64,000 nucleotides of DNA from Nocardia sienata NBRC 100364 (GTDB lineage Bacteria > Actinomycetota > Actinomycetes > Mycobacteriales > Mycobacteriaceae). The position numbers and the translations under genes were made by a program. Shown in pieces: positions 24,808 to 33,251 of the stretch. A model generated the notes under the pieces. The model was not told the origin of the DNA, did not search any database, and saw only the letters and a list, made by a program, of their open reading frames with translations. The DNA lies in assembly GCF_001613205.1 (NCBI RefSeq), contig NZ_BDBX01000024.1, positions 124,001-188,000 on the forward strand. Reading direction: 5' to 3'. Within the stretch, counting starts at the first letter, position 1; the number at the start of each line of letters is the position of its first letter.

Positions 24808-25911
24808 ATGAGGCAGAAGTTGCTCCGTTTCGGAATGGTTGTCACCGCCACCGCCGTCGTCGCGCTCGTTGTGGCGGTCCTCGTCCTGGTCACCGCCCGT
24901 GCTCAGGTGACAGCGAATATCGTCGCCGTGACGGCGCGACTGACCGACGCCGATGTGGTACTGCGGGTTTCCGACCGCGACGGCCACCACGACATCGCCG
25001 CGGCGGGCAGCGGCATCGATCAGAATGCCGACTCGGGGCCGGCGACTCGGTTCCGGATCGGAAGTATCACCAAGACCTTCGTCGCGACGGTCGTACTCCA
25101 GCTGGTGGACGAGGGCCGGATCGACCTGGATGCGCCGATCGCCCGGCAGTTACCCGACCCGATCCCCGGTGGTGAGCAGATCACCGTACGCCAGCTGCTC
25201 AACCACACCAGCGGTTTGTACGACTACATGAAAGAGAAAGGGATGTCGACGAACCGATGGCGCGGGGACGACCGCTTCGCTTCCTACCAACCCAGGGAAC
25301 TGCTGGCCACCGCACTGCGCCACGAACCGTACTTCGCTCCCGGCACCAGGTTCCGCTATTCCAACACCAACTACATCGTGGCCGGTCTGCTGATCGAGCA
25401 CGTCACCGGCCGTCCGTACGGCACCGAGATCGCCGACCGTATCCTCACCCCACTGGGGCTGACCTCCACCACCGTCCCCGGCAATGATCCAGGCGTCGCG
25501 CAGCCCGCGCTCGCCGCGTCCCGCACCATCGACGGTGAACGGACCTCGGTCACCGATATGAACCCGTCGCTGGACTGGGCGGCCGGTGAGATGGTCTCCA
25601 CGACCGCCGATCTCGAGAAGTTCTTCGCCGCCCTGCTGTCGGGCGAGCTGACCAGCCCGTACGCACTGGCGCAGATGCGGCGGACCGTTTCGATGGGCGG
25701 TATGGGTTTCCACTACGGCTTGGGCCTGCAACGCTTCGATCCGCCGTGCGGGGACTCGGTGTGGGGTCATGGCGGTGAGCTACTCGGCTGTGTTTCCTAC
25801 GCCTTCCGGTCGGACCGCGGCCGTGCGATGACCATGGTCACCGCCTCCGCCGACAGTTCGAACGAGCTGTCGATGTTCGCGGTGGTCACCTCGGTGTACT
25901 GCCTGGAGTGA
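24808..25911 (+). CDS. Serine hydrolase, beta-lactamase/DD-peptidase family
   Basis: The 367-residue protein has one N-terminal membrane anchor or signal helix (VVTATAVVALVVAVLVLV) and the class C-like triad: SITK with Ser 86 and Lys 89, YSN at Tyr 184 and HGG at His 321. It is probably an exported D-alanyl-D-alanine carboxypeptidase or esterase. Its promoter mirrors that of the DedA-kinase operon, so it may be part of the same envelope response. Confidence 0.87.
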   Translation: MRQKLLRFGMVVTATAVVALVVAVLVLVTARAQVTANIVAVTARLTDADVVLRVSDRDGHHDIAAAGSGIDQNADSGPATRFRIGSITKTFVATVVLQLVDEGRIDLDAPIARQLPDPIPGGEQITVRQLLNHTSGLYDYMKEKGMSTNRWRGDDRFASYQPRELLATALRHEPYFAPGTRFRYSNTNYIVAGLLIEHVTGRPYGTEIADRILTPLGLTSTTVPGNDPGVAQPALAASRTIDGERTSVTDMNPSLDWAAGEMVSTTADLEKFFAALLSGELTSPYALAQMRRTVSMGGMGFHYGLGLQRFDPPCGDSVWGHGGELLGCVSYAFRSDRGRAMTMVTASADSSNELSMFAVVTSVYCLE

Positions 25912-26124
25912 CCGCTCCGCCACGGCGACCTGGGGCCGCCCGGCGGCGCGGCAGTCGGTCCTTGCAGAGATCGATCTCGCGACGGCGCTGTGGCGCGGAG
26001 CCGCTCGGCGGTAGGATGCCGGAAGTCGCCGGGGCGGTGCTGGCAGGGAGCCCGGTTCGGTCGATACTCGGGTGCTCGAAGCGATTGTCGGGGCAGCCGC
26101 GGTTCGATCATCGAGGGGGACGTT

Positions 26125-26445
26125 GTGGCCGATCCGGCCGATTCGGCGCCGGCGATTCAGGTCGTACCGGACCATGTGCTGGACGCCGGCAAGTACGTCC
26201 AGCTGACCGCCGACAACCTGGTGAACGCCCTGCGGGATCTCGATACCGATATCGATGCCGTACTCGAAGTGTGGAAGGGCAACTCCGCCACCGCGTATCG
26301 CGCGGGCTGGGACGAGACCAAACAGGGGGCCGTCCGAGTCCTCGAGGCGTTGGCGACCATCGCCGAACTGCTGGGCGTCACCACGCAGACATTCGTCGAG
26401 CAGGACGACAGCAATTCGCGGAGCTACCCGTCGCTCAATCTCTGA
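26125..26445 (+). CDS. WXG100-family protein
   Basis: The 106-residue protein is a helical hairpin with a WKG turn at Trp 50 (LEVWKGNSATAYRAGWDE), as in ESAT-6/CFP-10-like secretion partners of type VII systems. GAGGGGGAC precedes the GTG start at 26125. It is the first gene of a cassette with a second WXG100 protein and a large toxin-like protein, and probably acts as a targeting partner for that toxin. No YxxxD/E export signal is clear at its C-terminus. Confidence 0.8.
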   Translation: MADPADSAPAIQVVPDHVLDAGKYVQLTADNLVNALRDLDTDIDAVLEVWKGNSATAYRAGWDETKQGAVRVLEALATIAELLGVTTQTFVEQDDSNSRSYPSLNL

Positions 26446-26464
26446 AAATAAAGGGGGAACCGTC

Positions 26465-26770
26465 ATGCCCGAGCCGTCCGAGGCCTTCCAGGTCGATCTC
26501 GACGAACTCGACAACCTCACCGCCCGTGCCGCGAACTTCATCGGTTTCCTCAACGACAGCCTCACCGGCCTCGAGCAACGGATGGCTTCCCTGCACCAGG
26601 CCTGGTCCGGTGACGCGGCGATCGCGCAGGCCGACGCGTTCCGGCAGTGGTCCGCCGGGGCCACCGACGTTCGTGAAGGTGTCGACGCCATGCGTCAGGC
26701 CGCAGTCGACGCCCACACCCGGTACACGACGGCCATCCAGACCGTGCAGCGCATGTTCGGCCCGCGCTGA
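26465..26770 (+). CDS. WXG100-family protein
   Basis: The 101-residue protein has the hairpin turn WSG at Trp 47 (LHQAWSGDAAIAQADAFRQW) between two amphipathic helices. It begins 19 bp after the previous gene. The two should form a heterodimer, or each may pair with the N-terminal helical domain of the toxin downstream. The ribosome site AAGGGGGAAC is good. Confidence 0.82.
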   Translation: MPEPSEAFQVDLDELDNLTARAANFIGFLNDSLTGLEQRMASLHQAWSGDAAIAQADAFRQWSAGATDVREGVDAMRQAAVDAHTRYTTAIQTVQRMFGPR

Positions 26771-26784
26771 CCCGAGCCCGGTAC

Positions 26785-28118
26785 ATGAACTTCATCAACG
26801 TGGACCCGGTCGTCTACTACGAGGCGGCCACCATCGTGAACAGGCGGCGGCCAGCGCCTTCTTCACCGCCTATGACCAGCACCTGCAGGCATTGAAAGGC
26901 ACCGCTGCGATGGTAGGCAGCGCCGGGCCGGGCAAGGAATGGGCGACCTCCTACGACAGCCAGGTCCGCGAGACCAACAACCTGGTCACCACCCTGATGC
27001 CGGCGCTCGACAAGTACCCCCGGGTCTTGAACCAGGCGGGGTATGTCTACGCGAGTAGCGACCACGACCCCAAGTCCGGAACCCCCGCGCCACAGAAACC
27101 GACCGACCCACCGCTCGCCTATGTCACCTGCGCCCAGCCACCGCCGTCAGCGGGAGGTCCGGGTAGCGGCTTGATCGACGACGGTCTGGAACTGGCGAAG
27201 AAGATCGGTGTCGACCTGCCGGTTCCCGACGGTGACACCGACAAACTCAACACCGCCGCCACCGTCTGGAACAGCTTGGCCCACGCACCGGGCACCACCA
27301 ACCTGCCCGTGGAGCTGGAACGCGCGGCGGCGATGTTCCAGCAGGTCACAGCCCCCGAAGTGGCGTCGATCGACGAGGATCTCCGGGAGATCAAAACCGC
27401 TGCCGAAGACCTGCTGGCCGTCTTCGCCGATATCGCCGCCTCGTGTGCCGCCCAGAAAACCGCGCACGACAACATGAAGGCGCGGCTGCACGACCTGCTC
27501 GCCCAGTTCGCCGACGAACTGAAGAAGCAGATCGCCATCACACTCGCACTTTCCGTCGCTGCCTCCGTGGTCAGCTTCGGAATAGGTGGCGGTGCTGTGG
27601 CGGCCATCCGTGCGGGCAAAGCCGTCGATCTGGTCAACGATCTGGTCAAAGCGCTGCGCAGTATCGTCGCCGCGGCCGGGCTGCGGACAGTGGTCGCCGT
27701 GACCCGTTCCACCGGCGACACCCGCGCCAAACTCGAACGCATCCACGACCTCATCGAAACCATCGAGGATGTCATCGATGCCAGTGGGTCCCAACCGACA
27801 CTTGCTCAGAAACTATCGACAGCACAGGTGTGGACGAATGGGAACCTTCCGGTCATCAATGGGCCGCGAAACGGCTATATCGTGAAGAAGGATGCCAGCG
27901 GGAACATCACGAACTACTCATATTATGACGAGGACGGTGTGGCAACCAGTCGAGTTGATCTCACCGGAAAGCCCCACCTCGACAAGAAGACAGGCCAATA
28001 TATTCCGGTGCCCCATGTTGTAGAGGTGCAGAAAAATGTGAATCCCAAGACCGGCGAAATATTTGCCAAGACGCTCAGTGATACCGTGCGCCCCGCTCTG
28101 CCCGAGGAGATCCCGTGA
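26785..28118 (+). CDS. Type VII secretion polymorphic toxin, N-terminus frameshifted
   Basis: ATG 26785 starts MNFINVDPVVYYEAATIVN; then one base is missing at 26839-26841, and the homologous reading continues one frame back as QAAASAFFTAYDQHLQALKG. Restoring a single base gives about 444 residues: a helical WXG/LXG-like N-terminal domain, a hydrophobic pair (ITLALSVAASVVSFGIGGG) near the centre, and a C-terminal toxin tip with YYDEDGVATSRVDLTGKPHL and GQYIPVPHVVEVQK that resembles polymorphic toxin type 24. GC content drops sharply after 27800, the usual sign of tip exchange. As sequenced the gene is broken or carries a sequencing error; no slippery site is present. Confidence 0.65.
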
Positions 28119-28528
28119 CCGATCCCGACAAGACCCCCGTCAGCCTGGAGATCGCATTGTCGAACTCCAGGAGTCCGGATGGCCTCACCAGGGACTCCGC
28201 CATCTACGAACTCGCGAACTTCATCCACGAAGACAGCGCGGTGAGACGTCTGCACGAGATGCTGGACGACGAGATCGTCACGATGCAGGTCGATTCGGCC
28301 GATGTACTGGCGAGACTGGGTGGATTGGAGGGCCTTTTTCTGGTCTTGGACGAGATCGGGCGACGGCGCGACGACCCTGATGCGGATTACATCGCGAATA
28401 GACTTTACGAGTTGGATGCTGGTGGGGAGGTGGAAATACTGGAAATGATCGAGCCGGTCGTCGGGCAACTGTCCGATAATGGCTTGGTCGGGTTTCAGCA
28501 ACTGAAGAGGCTCCGAGGCCGGGAGTAG
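28115..28528 (+). CDS. Candidate immunity protein
   Basis: The 137-residue acidic protein begins inside the toxin stop (GTGA, 4-bp overlap). It appears all-helical with HEAT-like repeats (SAIYELANFIHEDSAVRRL, VDSADVLARLGGLEGLF), a fold common among immunity proteins. Like the toxin tip it has lower GC than the flanks. Function is inferred from position: immunity genes normally follow their toxin directly. Confidence 0.62.
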   Translation: MTDPDKTPVSLEIALSNSRSPDGLTRDSAIYELANFIHEDSAVRRLHEMLDDEIVTMQVDSADVLARLGGLEGLFLVLDEIGRRRDDPDADYIANRLYELDAGGEVEILEMIEPVVGQLSDNGLVGFQQLKRLRGRE

Positions 28529-28727
28529 GTCTCGCTCTGGAAAGTGACAGCTGTCTATCGGGGGCTACGACGCGACTCGATGTTGTCCGCAGCCCGCGCA
28601 TATTCAGGGTCTAGTCGCGGAGGGCAGCGGCGCAGATCGACTGCCCGGCGTGGGCGAAGTGCGCCATATGGGTGACCCCGTCGAGTCCGGTTGTTGCGCC
28701 GAAGGCTGCGGTGTCATTGGAGTACAG

Positions 28728-28849
28728 GTGAAACGCGGATCGTTTACCAGATCGGTGATAATCGCGGCACGTCCGGTGCCGAAGTTGTCGACAGCGGTGA
28801 CACTCCCGCCGCGGGCGAGCAGGCGCCGGCAAAGATGTGAGCCGAGGGA
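28728..28849 (-). pseudogene. Remnant of an NAD-dependent epimerase/dehydratase
   Basis: On the minus strand, in a frame different from the annotated small gene, the sequence reads SLGSHLCRRLLARGGSVTAV, then DNFGTGRAAIITDLVNDPRF. This is the first beta-alpha-beta unit of extended SDR sugar-nucleotide enzymes (GSHL after the glycine loop, DN-xx-TG after beta2). The glycine-rich loop is damaged and nothing recognisable follows, so about 40 residues of an original 300 or more survive. Confidence 0.55.
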
Positions 28850-29217
28850 CCGGCTTCTCCGCGACGATCAGATGTTCGCAACAGTGCTTTTCGTCGGTAC
28901 CGCCGGCGGGTGGGGTCGGGTGTGATACAGCCGTGTACGACCAGAGTCGCGAACGCGGCGCGTTTGCGGGGGCAGTCGTGTTCACGGTGGTGACGCATGG
29001 CGTTGTGGGCGTCGTCGACGCTCAGCGGTCTGCCGGGCAGGGCGCACGTCCACGCCACCGTCGCCGGGGTGATCGAGGTCCGGTGCCGCGCTCGTCGCGT
29101 GCGACGGTCGGCGGGGGGCGGTGGTTCGGCGGGCCATACGCAACCCAGCGCGGAGGACACGGCAAAGCACACGACCGCCACGGATGCGCTGGTGATCAGA
29201 ACGTTCCACGCGTTCAT
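28744..29217 (-). CDS. Small protein with N-terminal membrane helix
   Basis: The 157-residue frame starts with a hydrophobic helix (WNVLITSASVAVVCFAVSSA) and a proline-rich hinge. It then has a compact domain near residues 55-108 (RPLSVDDAHNAMRHHREHDC, PRKRAAFATLVVHGCITPD) that recalls small Nocardia proteins found beside XRE/DUF397 pairs. From about residue 120 it runs over the epimerase remnant in another frame, so its true C-terminus was probably replaced. ATGA overlap couples it to the gene upstream. Confidence 0.5.
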   Translation of the reverse strand: MNAWNVLITSASVAVVCFAVSSALGCVWPAEPPPPADRRTRRARHRTSITPATVAWTCALPGRPLSVDDAHNAMRHHREHDCPRKRAAFATLVVHGCITPDPTRRRYRRKALLRTSDRRGEAGPSAHIFAGACSPAAGVSPLSTTSAPDVPRLSPIW

Positions 29218-29582
29218 ACCCGCCCGCCTTCCGCTTTCGCGACCGATGTACTGGCTGTCCACACGGTGGGTGGGCATACGGTTTCCAGCCGGTATCCGAG
29301 ATCGCAGAACAGGTTGGGACGGTCGTCCACCTGGCCGAGGTCGAACGCGATGATCACCTCGGCCCCGAGTTCGGTGGCCAGTGCGCGCACATAGGTGAGC
29401 GGGTTCGGTTCGTCGACGGGTGGGCGCACGGTGTACAGGTACCGATAGCCGGATTTTCTGGCGTGACATTGGATCTCGTGCGCGTGACGCGGGGCATGGT
29501 GGGCAGAGATATCGACGCGGACGAAACCGATCGCGGTGGCGCGGCGCTGAGCTGGACGTTCTGGGACATACGGATACGGCAC
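29214..29582 (-). CDS. Hypothetical protein with a recombinase-like alpha/beta fold
   Basis: The 122-residue protein has an alternating strand-helix pattern: TAIGFVRVDISAHHAPRHAH, then YRYLYTVRPP, LATELGAEVIIAFDLGQVDD and LGYRLETVCPPTVWTAS. This resembles a flavodoxin- or resolvase-like core without the catalytic Ser, and it is a recurrent Nocardia-type hypothetical family located beside XRE regulators. No function is known to me. It is first in a two-gene operon divergent from the XRE gene. Confidence 0.6.
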   Translation of the reverse strand: MPYPYVPERPAQRRATAIGFVRVDISAHHAPRHAHEIQCHARKSGYRYLYTVRPPVDEPNPLTYVRALATELGAEVIIAFDLGQVDDRPNLFCDLGYRLETVCPPTVWTASTSVAKAEGGRV

Positions 29583-29817
29583 GGGTCCTCCCGAAAGTAA
29601 GAATCGAATGCGTTACATGTCCGCACGAGACCGACCGGACGGAGCGCGCAGAGCGCGGAGGTGGTCGCGCGGAACTCGATAGAGCTCACGAGGGTCGGGG
29701 TGACGATGGTTCCGCCCGCGGTGTCACCCGTTCTCCTGACCCAGCACACCACGGGATATACGCTGGTCCAAGCCGAATCGGCAGGTGCGGACGAAAGTGA
29801 TGCATAGTCCCAGAACG

Positions 29818-29886
29818 TGATTCGATTTCGATTCCGGCGATGATTCGATTTCGGGGTGCCCGATGATTCGTTTTTCCGAACGGAGG
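29818..29886. promoter_or_regulatory. Three 23-bp direct repeats before the XRE gene
   Basis: TGATTCGATTTCG begins repeats at 29818 and 29841, and TGATTCGTTTTTC begins one at 29864; each unit is exactly 23 bp. The third ends 8 bp before the XRE start codon and includes the ribosome site CGGAGG. The array is AT-rich relative to its surroundings. Spacing near two helical turns suggests cooperative binding of a regulator on one DNA face, most simply the XRE protein itself. Confidence 0.65.
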
Positions 29887-29893
29887 TAGCGGT

Positions 29894-30790
29894 ATGACCA
29901 GTGACGAGGGGGCGGAACCGTCGACCCTGCCGCGTCGGCAGTTGGGCCGGTTCCTACGGGAACACCGGGAGGCCGTCGGATTGAGCCTGGCGAAGGCCGC
30001 CGCTCTGGTGGAGTTGAGTCAGGCGGCGCTACAGCGCATCGAGGCCGCCAAGACGAGGAAGGTGCGCGCGGTCGACGTGCGTGCGCTGTGCGAGCTGTAC
30101 GAGGTGCCGCGCGATGAGGTGGTTCGGGCGCTGGACCTGGCGGAACAGGCGAAGGTGACGTCGTGGTACACGGCGTTCGCGGGTCTCTACAGTGATCCGA
30201 CGTTCAATATGTACGTGGGGCTTGAAGCCTCTGCGCGGAAGCTGACCGTCTACAACGAAATTGTTCCTGGTCTTCTGCAGATACCCGACTATGCACGTGA
30301 GCTGATCGGTGGTTTCTATTCGAGCAGCGGTCCGGAAGATCTCGACCGTCGTGTAGAACTGCGCATGCGACGGCAGGCCATTGCTACGCGACGAGCAGCT
30401 CCGATTCAACTGGATGTGCTGCTTCACGAGTCGGCGCTCCGGCGTGTAGTGGGTACACCACAGATCATGGGGGCCCAACTACGTCACCTGGCCGAGGTTG
30501 GTAAGCGGCCGAACATCACTATCCGCATCCACCCGTTTACGAGCGGATGTGCCAGTGGTCTGTTGCACGGTCCGTTCATGCTGCTCGATTTCGGGGTGGA
30601 CGAGAAGGGGAGGACAGTAGAGCCGCCCCTGGTGTACTTCGAGGGAGTCGGTAAGCCCGATCTCTACCTCGAGAACGCAGACGACGTACGGCGCTACGAT
30701 GAGCTTGCTTCGGTTATCCGAGGCGCAGCGCACGACGAAGAGCGCTCGCGAGAACTGCTGAGGCACATTGCAAGGGAGTACGAAGCGTGA
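29894..30790 (+). CDS. XRE-family regulator with DUF5753 (Scr1-like)
   Basis: The 298-residue protein has an N-terminal XRE HTH (LGRFLREHREAVGLSLAKAA, VELSQAALQRIEAAKTRKV) and the DUF5753 effector domain typical of actinobacteria (YNEIVPGLLQIPDYARELIG, RRVVGTPQIMGAQLRHL, GPFMLLDFGVDEKGRTVEPP, VYFEGVGKPDLYLE). Such proteins act with a small DUF397 partner, as in Streptomyces Scr1/Scr2, and resemble toxin-antitoxin-type or developmental switches. It overlaps the DUF397 gene by 4 bp. Confidence 0.88.
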   Translation: MTSDEGAEPSTLPRRQLGRFLREHREAVGLSLAKAAALVELSQAALQRIEAAKTRKVRAVDVRALCELYEVPRDEVVRALDLAEQAKVTSWYTAFAGLYSDPTFNMYVGLEASARKLTVYNEIVPGLLQIPDYARELIGGFYSSSGPEDLDRRVELRMRRQAIATRRAAPIQLDVLLHESALRRVVGTPQIMGAQLRHLAEVGKRPNITIRIHPFTSGCASGLLHGPFMLLDFGVDEKGRTVEPPLVYFEGVGKPDLYLENADDVRRYDELASVIRGAAHDEERSRELLRHIAREYEA

Positions 30791-30996
30791 AGTCGGAGCT
30801 ATCCGCAGCGAAGTGGTTCAAGAGCAGTTACAGCAGTGGCCAGACAGAGTGTGTCGAGGTGGCTTGGCTGCTGACCGGGGCGGCGGGCGTGCGGGATTCG
30901 AAGAACACATCCGGCCCTACTCTGCGGTTTGAGCCGGAAGCGTGGGACGACTTCACGAAGGGAATCCGAGCGGGCGGTTTCGAATCTCGGCCGTGA
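30787..30996 (+). CDS. DUF397 protein
   Basis: The 69-residue protein has the DUF397 pattern: AAKWFKSSYSSGQTECVEVA, GVRDSKNTSGPTLRF and EAWDDFTKGIRAGGF. DUF397 proteins are the partners of DUF5753-containing XRE regulators. In the Scr1/Scr2 pair the small protein relieves or modulates repression. It starts with GTG inside the XRE stop codon. Confidence 0.88.
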   Translation: MKSELSAAKWFKSSYSSGQTECVEVAWLLTGAAGVRDSKNTSGPTLRFEPEAWDDFTKGIRAGGFESRP

Positions 30997-31429
30997 TACA
31001 CCATTACGGAATGCCCCGGTAGTCCAGGCAGTCCGCTCGGTGGCTCCCGGAGCAGTCCTGGCGGTCCCGCCGCACCGATGTCGGGGCGTACGGTCGACGG
31101 TCCCGGAACGACACAGCCCGCTGCGGCGGTACGAGTACCGGTACCAGCACAGCAACTGAGGCGCGTGCCGAGATTCCCGGGCGTTCCCGTCCCGTATCGC
31201 CGCGCGCCGACGCCGACTCTGCCGAGCTGATACGCATGACGCGGCTGCCGCCGATCGAGGTGTTTCAGTGCTGCTCACCGAAGACTCGACCCGCCGACTG
31301 CGACGGGCTGTAGAGTCCGGGCCGGCTGCCGCCCTCATTTGCTTCAGGAAACTCCCGCTATGAGGCATCATCGAAGCATGGGTCCACCGGCGGGCTGGGC
31401 CCATCGGGGGATCCAGGCTCAGGATCGGG
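30997..31429. other. Intergenic region without a gene
   Basis: About 430 bp lie between the DUF397 gene and the metallopeptidase toxin. No frame has both a ribosome site and convincing codon use. The spacer may once have held the N-terminal trafficking part of the toxin, but I see no recognisable WXG or LXG sequence. Confidence 0.35.
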
Positions 31430-32392
31430 ATGGTCTACCCGGGCCGAGGCACAACTGTGGGCGCCCGTGGTCCGGCCCGTCGTGGCAGCGAGGTCGATTT
31501 GAACAATGGAATTCTCGGGGCCGCCTCGCGGGTCACCGAAAGCCTGGTCGGCAACCTGAGAGAGGCGTCCGATCATATTGCGAACCGCATGTACAGAGAT
31601 ACTTTTGTCGACGGTATCTCAAAAGGATCAGGTCATGAGTCCGAGGCCGACATCCACGGCAGTAATCAGTTCGACAAAAAAGGTTACGATGATACCGATG
31701 CTTCCGCTGCCGGGTTGAATCGGGCAGGGGGTTCGGCCGAAGAATACCTGAAGAGAATTTACGGCGATCGGTATCATGGGGACGGCTCGGACAAGGCTCG
31801 CGAGTATGCTGATTCGTTGGCATCATTACCGGACCGATTCCATCGCATCGTGGCGGACCATATGAAGGAATATTCCGAAGGGGGGATCTGGCTCGGCGCC
31901 GGCCGATTGCACGACCTCGGCCATGCGGCTTGGTCGGCAACGAAACGCCGGGACCAGAAGCCCGGGGGTTGGCCCGACGGTACGACCTGGGACGATGTCG
32001 GCGGCGTGTACAGCGAGAGGTTCCGGGCGCTGCTCGTCGGTCACACGCAACACTCCAGAATAGATACCGCGCCGCACGAATTCGGCCACGCGCTCGATGA
32101 CGCTCTCGGCAGACCGAGCAAGGAACCGGTGTTTTCTCAGTTTCACACCATCGTTCTCCGCCACATCCAGCAGACGAGCCCGAACATTGCGGAATATTTT
32201 GCCCGGCCCGGCGAGGCCGGGAAGCGCGAGCTGTTCGCCGAAGGCATCGCGTGGCATAACAAAACCGTGCAAAATCCGCCCGGCGGCGTCAACAGCACCG
32301 CGCAACCAGAGTTCTACGGTTCGGTCGCCGCAGGTCGTCATCTGATTGCCTTTTATCAGGCTCTGGACAGAGAATTGGGGATTACGCGATGA
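31430..32392 (+). CDS. Lethal-factor-like metallopeptidase toxin module
   Basis: The 320-residue frame carries HEFGHALDDALG with zinc-binding His 216 and His 220 and catalytic Glu 217, then ELFAEGIAWHNK, where the second Glu would complete the site as in anthrax lethal-factor-like (ATLF) peptidases. The central region is Gly/Asp-rich and lower in GC than flanking genes. There is no signal peptide or WXG domain, so it looks like a toxin tip without a delivery domain. TTG 31499, with GAGG 5 bp before it, is a plausible alternative start. It overlaps the next gene by 4 bp (ATGA). Confidence 0.65.
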   Translation: MVYPGRGTTVGARGPARRGSEVDLNNGILGAASRVTESLVGNLREASDHIANRMYRDTFVDGISKGSGHESEADIHGSNQFDKKGYDDTDASAAGLNRAGGSAEEYLKRIYGDRYHGDGSDKAREYADSLASLPDRFHRIVADHMKEYSEGGIWLGAGRLHDLGHAAWSATKRRDQKPGGWPDGTTWDDVGGVYSERFRALLVGHTQHSRIDTAPHEFGHALDDALGRPSKEPVFSQFHTIVLRHIQQTSPNIAEYFARPGEAGKRELFAEGIAWHNKTVQNPPGGVNSTAQPEFYGSVAAGRHLIAFYQALDRELGITR

Positions 32393-32658
32393 GTGAAGAA
32401 CACCCTTTGGCCCGGCGTCTCGACGACGGACGTATCCTGCTGCGCTACTTCGGGCATGAACTCGACGGCGATATCGTCGACGGCTCGATCATCCTCGGCC
32501 CCGAGGACCCGACGTACCCTGACTGGGACGCCGAGATCGTCCGCTGGGAGCAAAGTCCGAAACCGCTCGACGACACGCTCGACTACGTACCCATCGATTA
32601 CGAAGACCTGTCCATACTTCCGAAACCACGTCCGGACGACGGAGACCGCCCCGGGTGA
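32389..32658 (+). CDS. Candidate immunity protein, small and acidic
   Basis: The 89-residue protein is very acidic (LDDGRILLRYFGHELDGDIV, GPEDPTYPDWDAEIVRWEQ) and is translationally coupled to the metallopeptidase gene. Small acidic proteins in this position usually protect against the preceding toxin. No named immunity family is recognised, so the role is inferred from layout. Confidence 0.55.
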   Translation: MSEEHPLARRLDDGRILLRYFGHELDGDIVDGSIILGPEDPTYPDWDAEIVRWEQSPKPLDDTLDYVPIDYEDLSILPKPRPDDGDRPG

Positions 32659-32864
32659 TCGCGGAGCCCGCCGTGATCCTTGCCGGTCACCACCCGGCTG
32701 CCCACCGGACTCCGCGCGCACCCAGTTCAGGTAGAGCGGTTCACGAGCCGCGACGCCGGCGTCCTCGGCTGCCGCCGTGCCGAGCACCCCACGCGCCGCG
32801 CCGCACTGCGTCCGGACCGCCGCCCACAACGGTCACGGCACCTACGCCCCACCCGTGGTGGTCT

Positions 32865-33251
32865 CTAGCGGTGCTCACCGCTGATCACCCACAAATGCCC
32901 GAATGGGTCCTCGACCCTGCCTTGCCGCTTGCCGTATGGGCGGTTTTCGACCGGGATCACCAGCTCGGCCCCCAGTCGCACCATGCGGTCGGCTGTGGCA
33001 TCCGGGTCGGGCACGTTGGCTGTGATGAGGACCGGCGAGCCGCCGACCGAGCGCGGGTCGTGCCACCCCCACTCCGCGACGCTCTGAGCCAACGCGAGAG
33101 TGGACGAACCGACCATGATTTCGACGTGGTTGACCACACCGTCATCGCCTGCCACTCGGAGGGTCAGGGTCGCGTCCAGGGCCTTGGTGTAGAAGTCTAT
33201 CGCCGCGTCGGCGTCGGATACGAGCAGCTTGGGAAGGAGTTCACCGGTCAT
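32865..33251 (-). CDS. VOC-family protein (glyoxalase/bleomycin resistance fold)
   Basis: The 128-residue protein has paired beta-alpha-beta-beta-beta units: LLVSDADAAIDFYTKALDAT, NHVEIMVGSSTLALAQ, VLITANVPDPDATADRMVRL and GRVEDPFGHLWVISGEH. The metal-site pattern (His in NHVEI, Glu in the second half) suggests it could bind a divalent metal, but the substrate is unknown. Its ATG at 33251 overlaps the AraC stop by 11 bp, so the regulator and this protein are co-expressed. Confidence 0.85.
   Translation of the reverse strand: MTGELLPKLLVSDADAAIDFYTKALDATLTLRVAGDDGVVNHVEIMVGSSTLALAQSVAEWGWHDPRSVGGSPVLITANVPDPDATADRMVRLGAELVIPVENRPYGKRQGRVEDPFGHLWVISGEHR

Noticed and set aside
26830..26850. Programmed -1 frameshift in the toxin gene
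   Set aside because: There is no X-XXY-YYZ slippery heptamer or nearby stimulating hairpin; a one-base loss explains it more simply.
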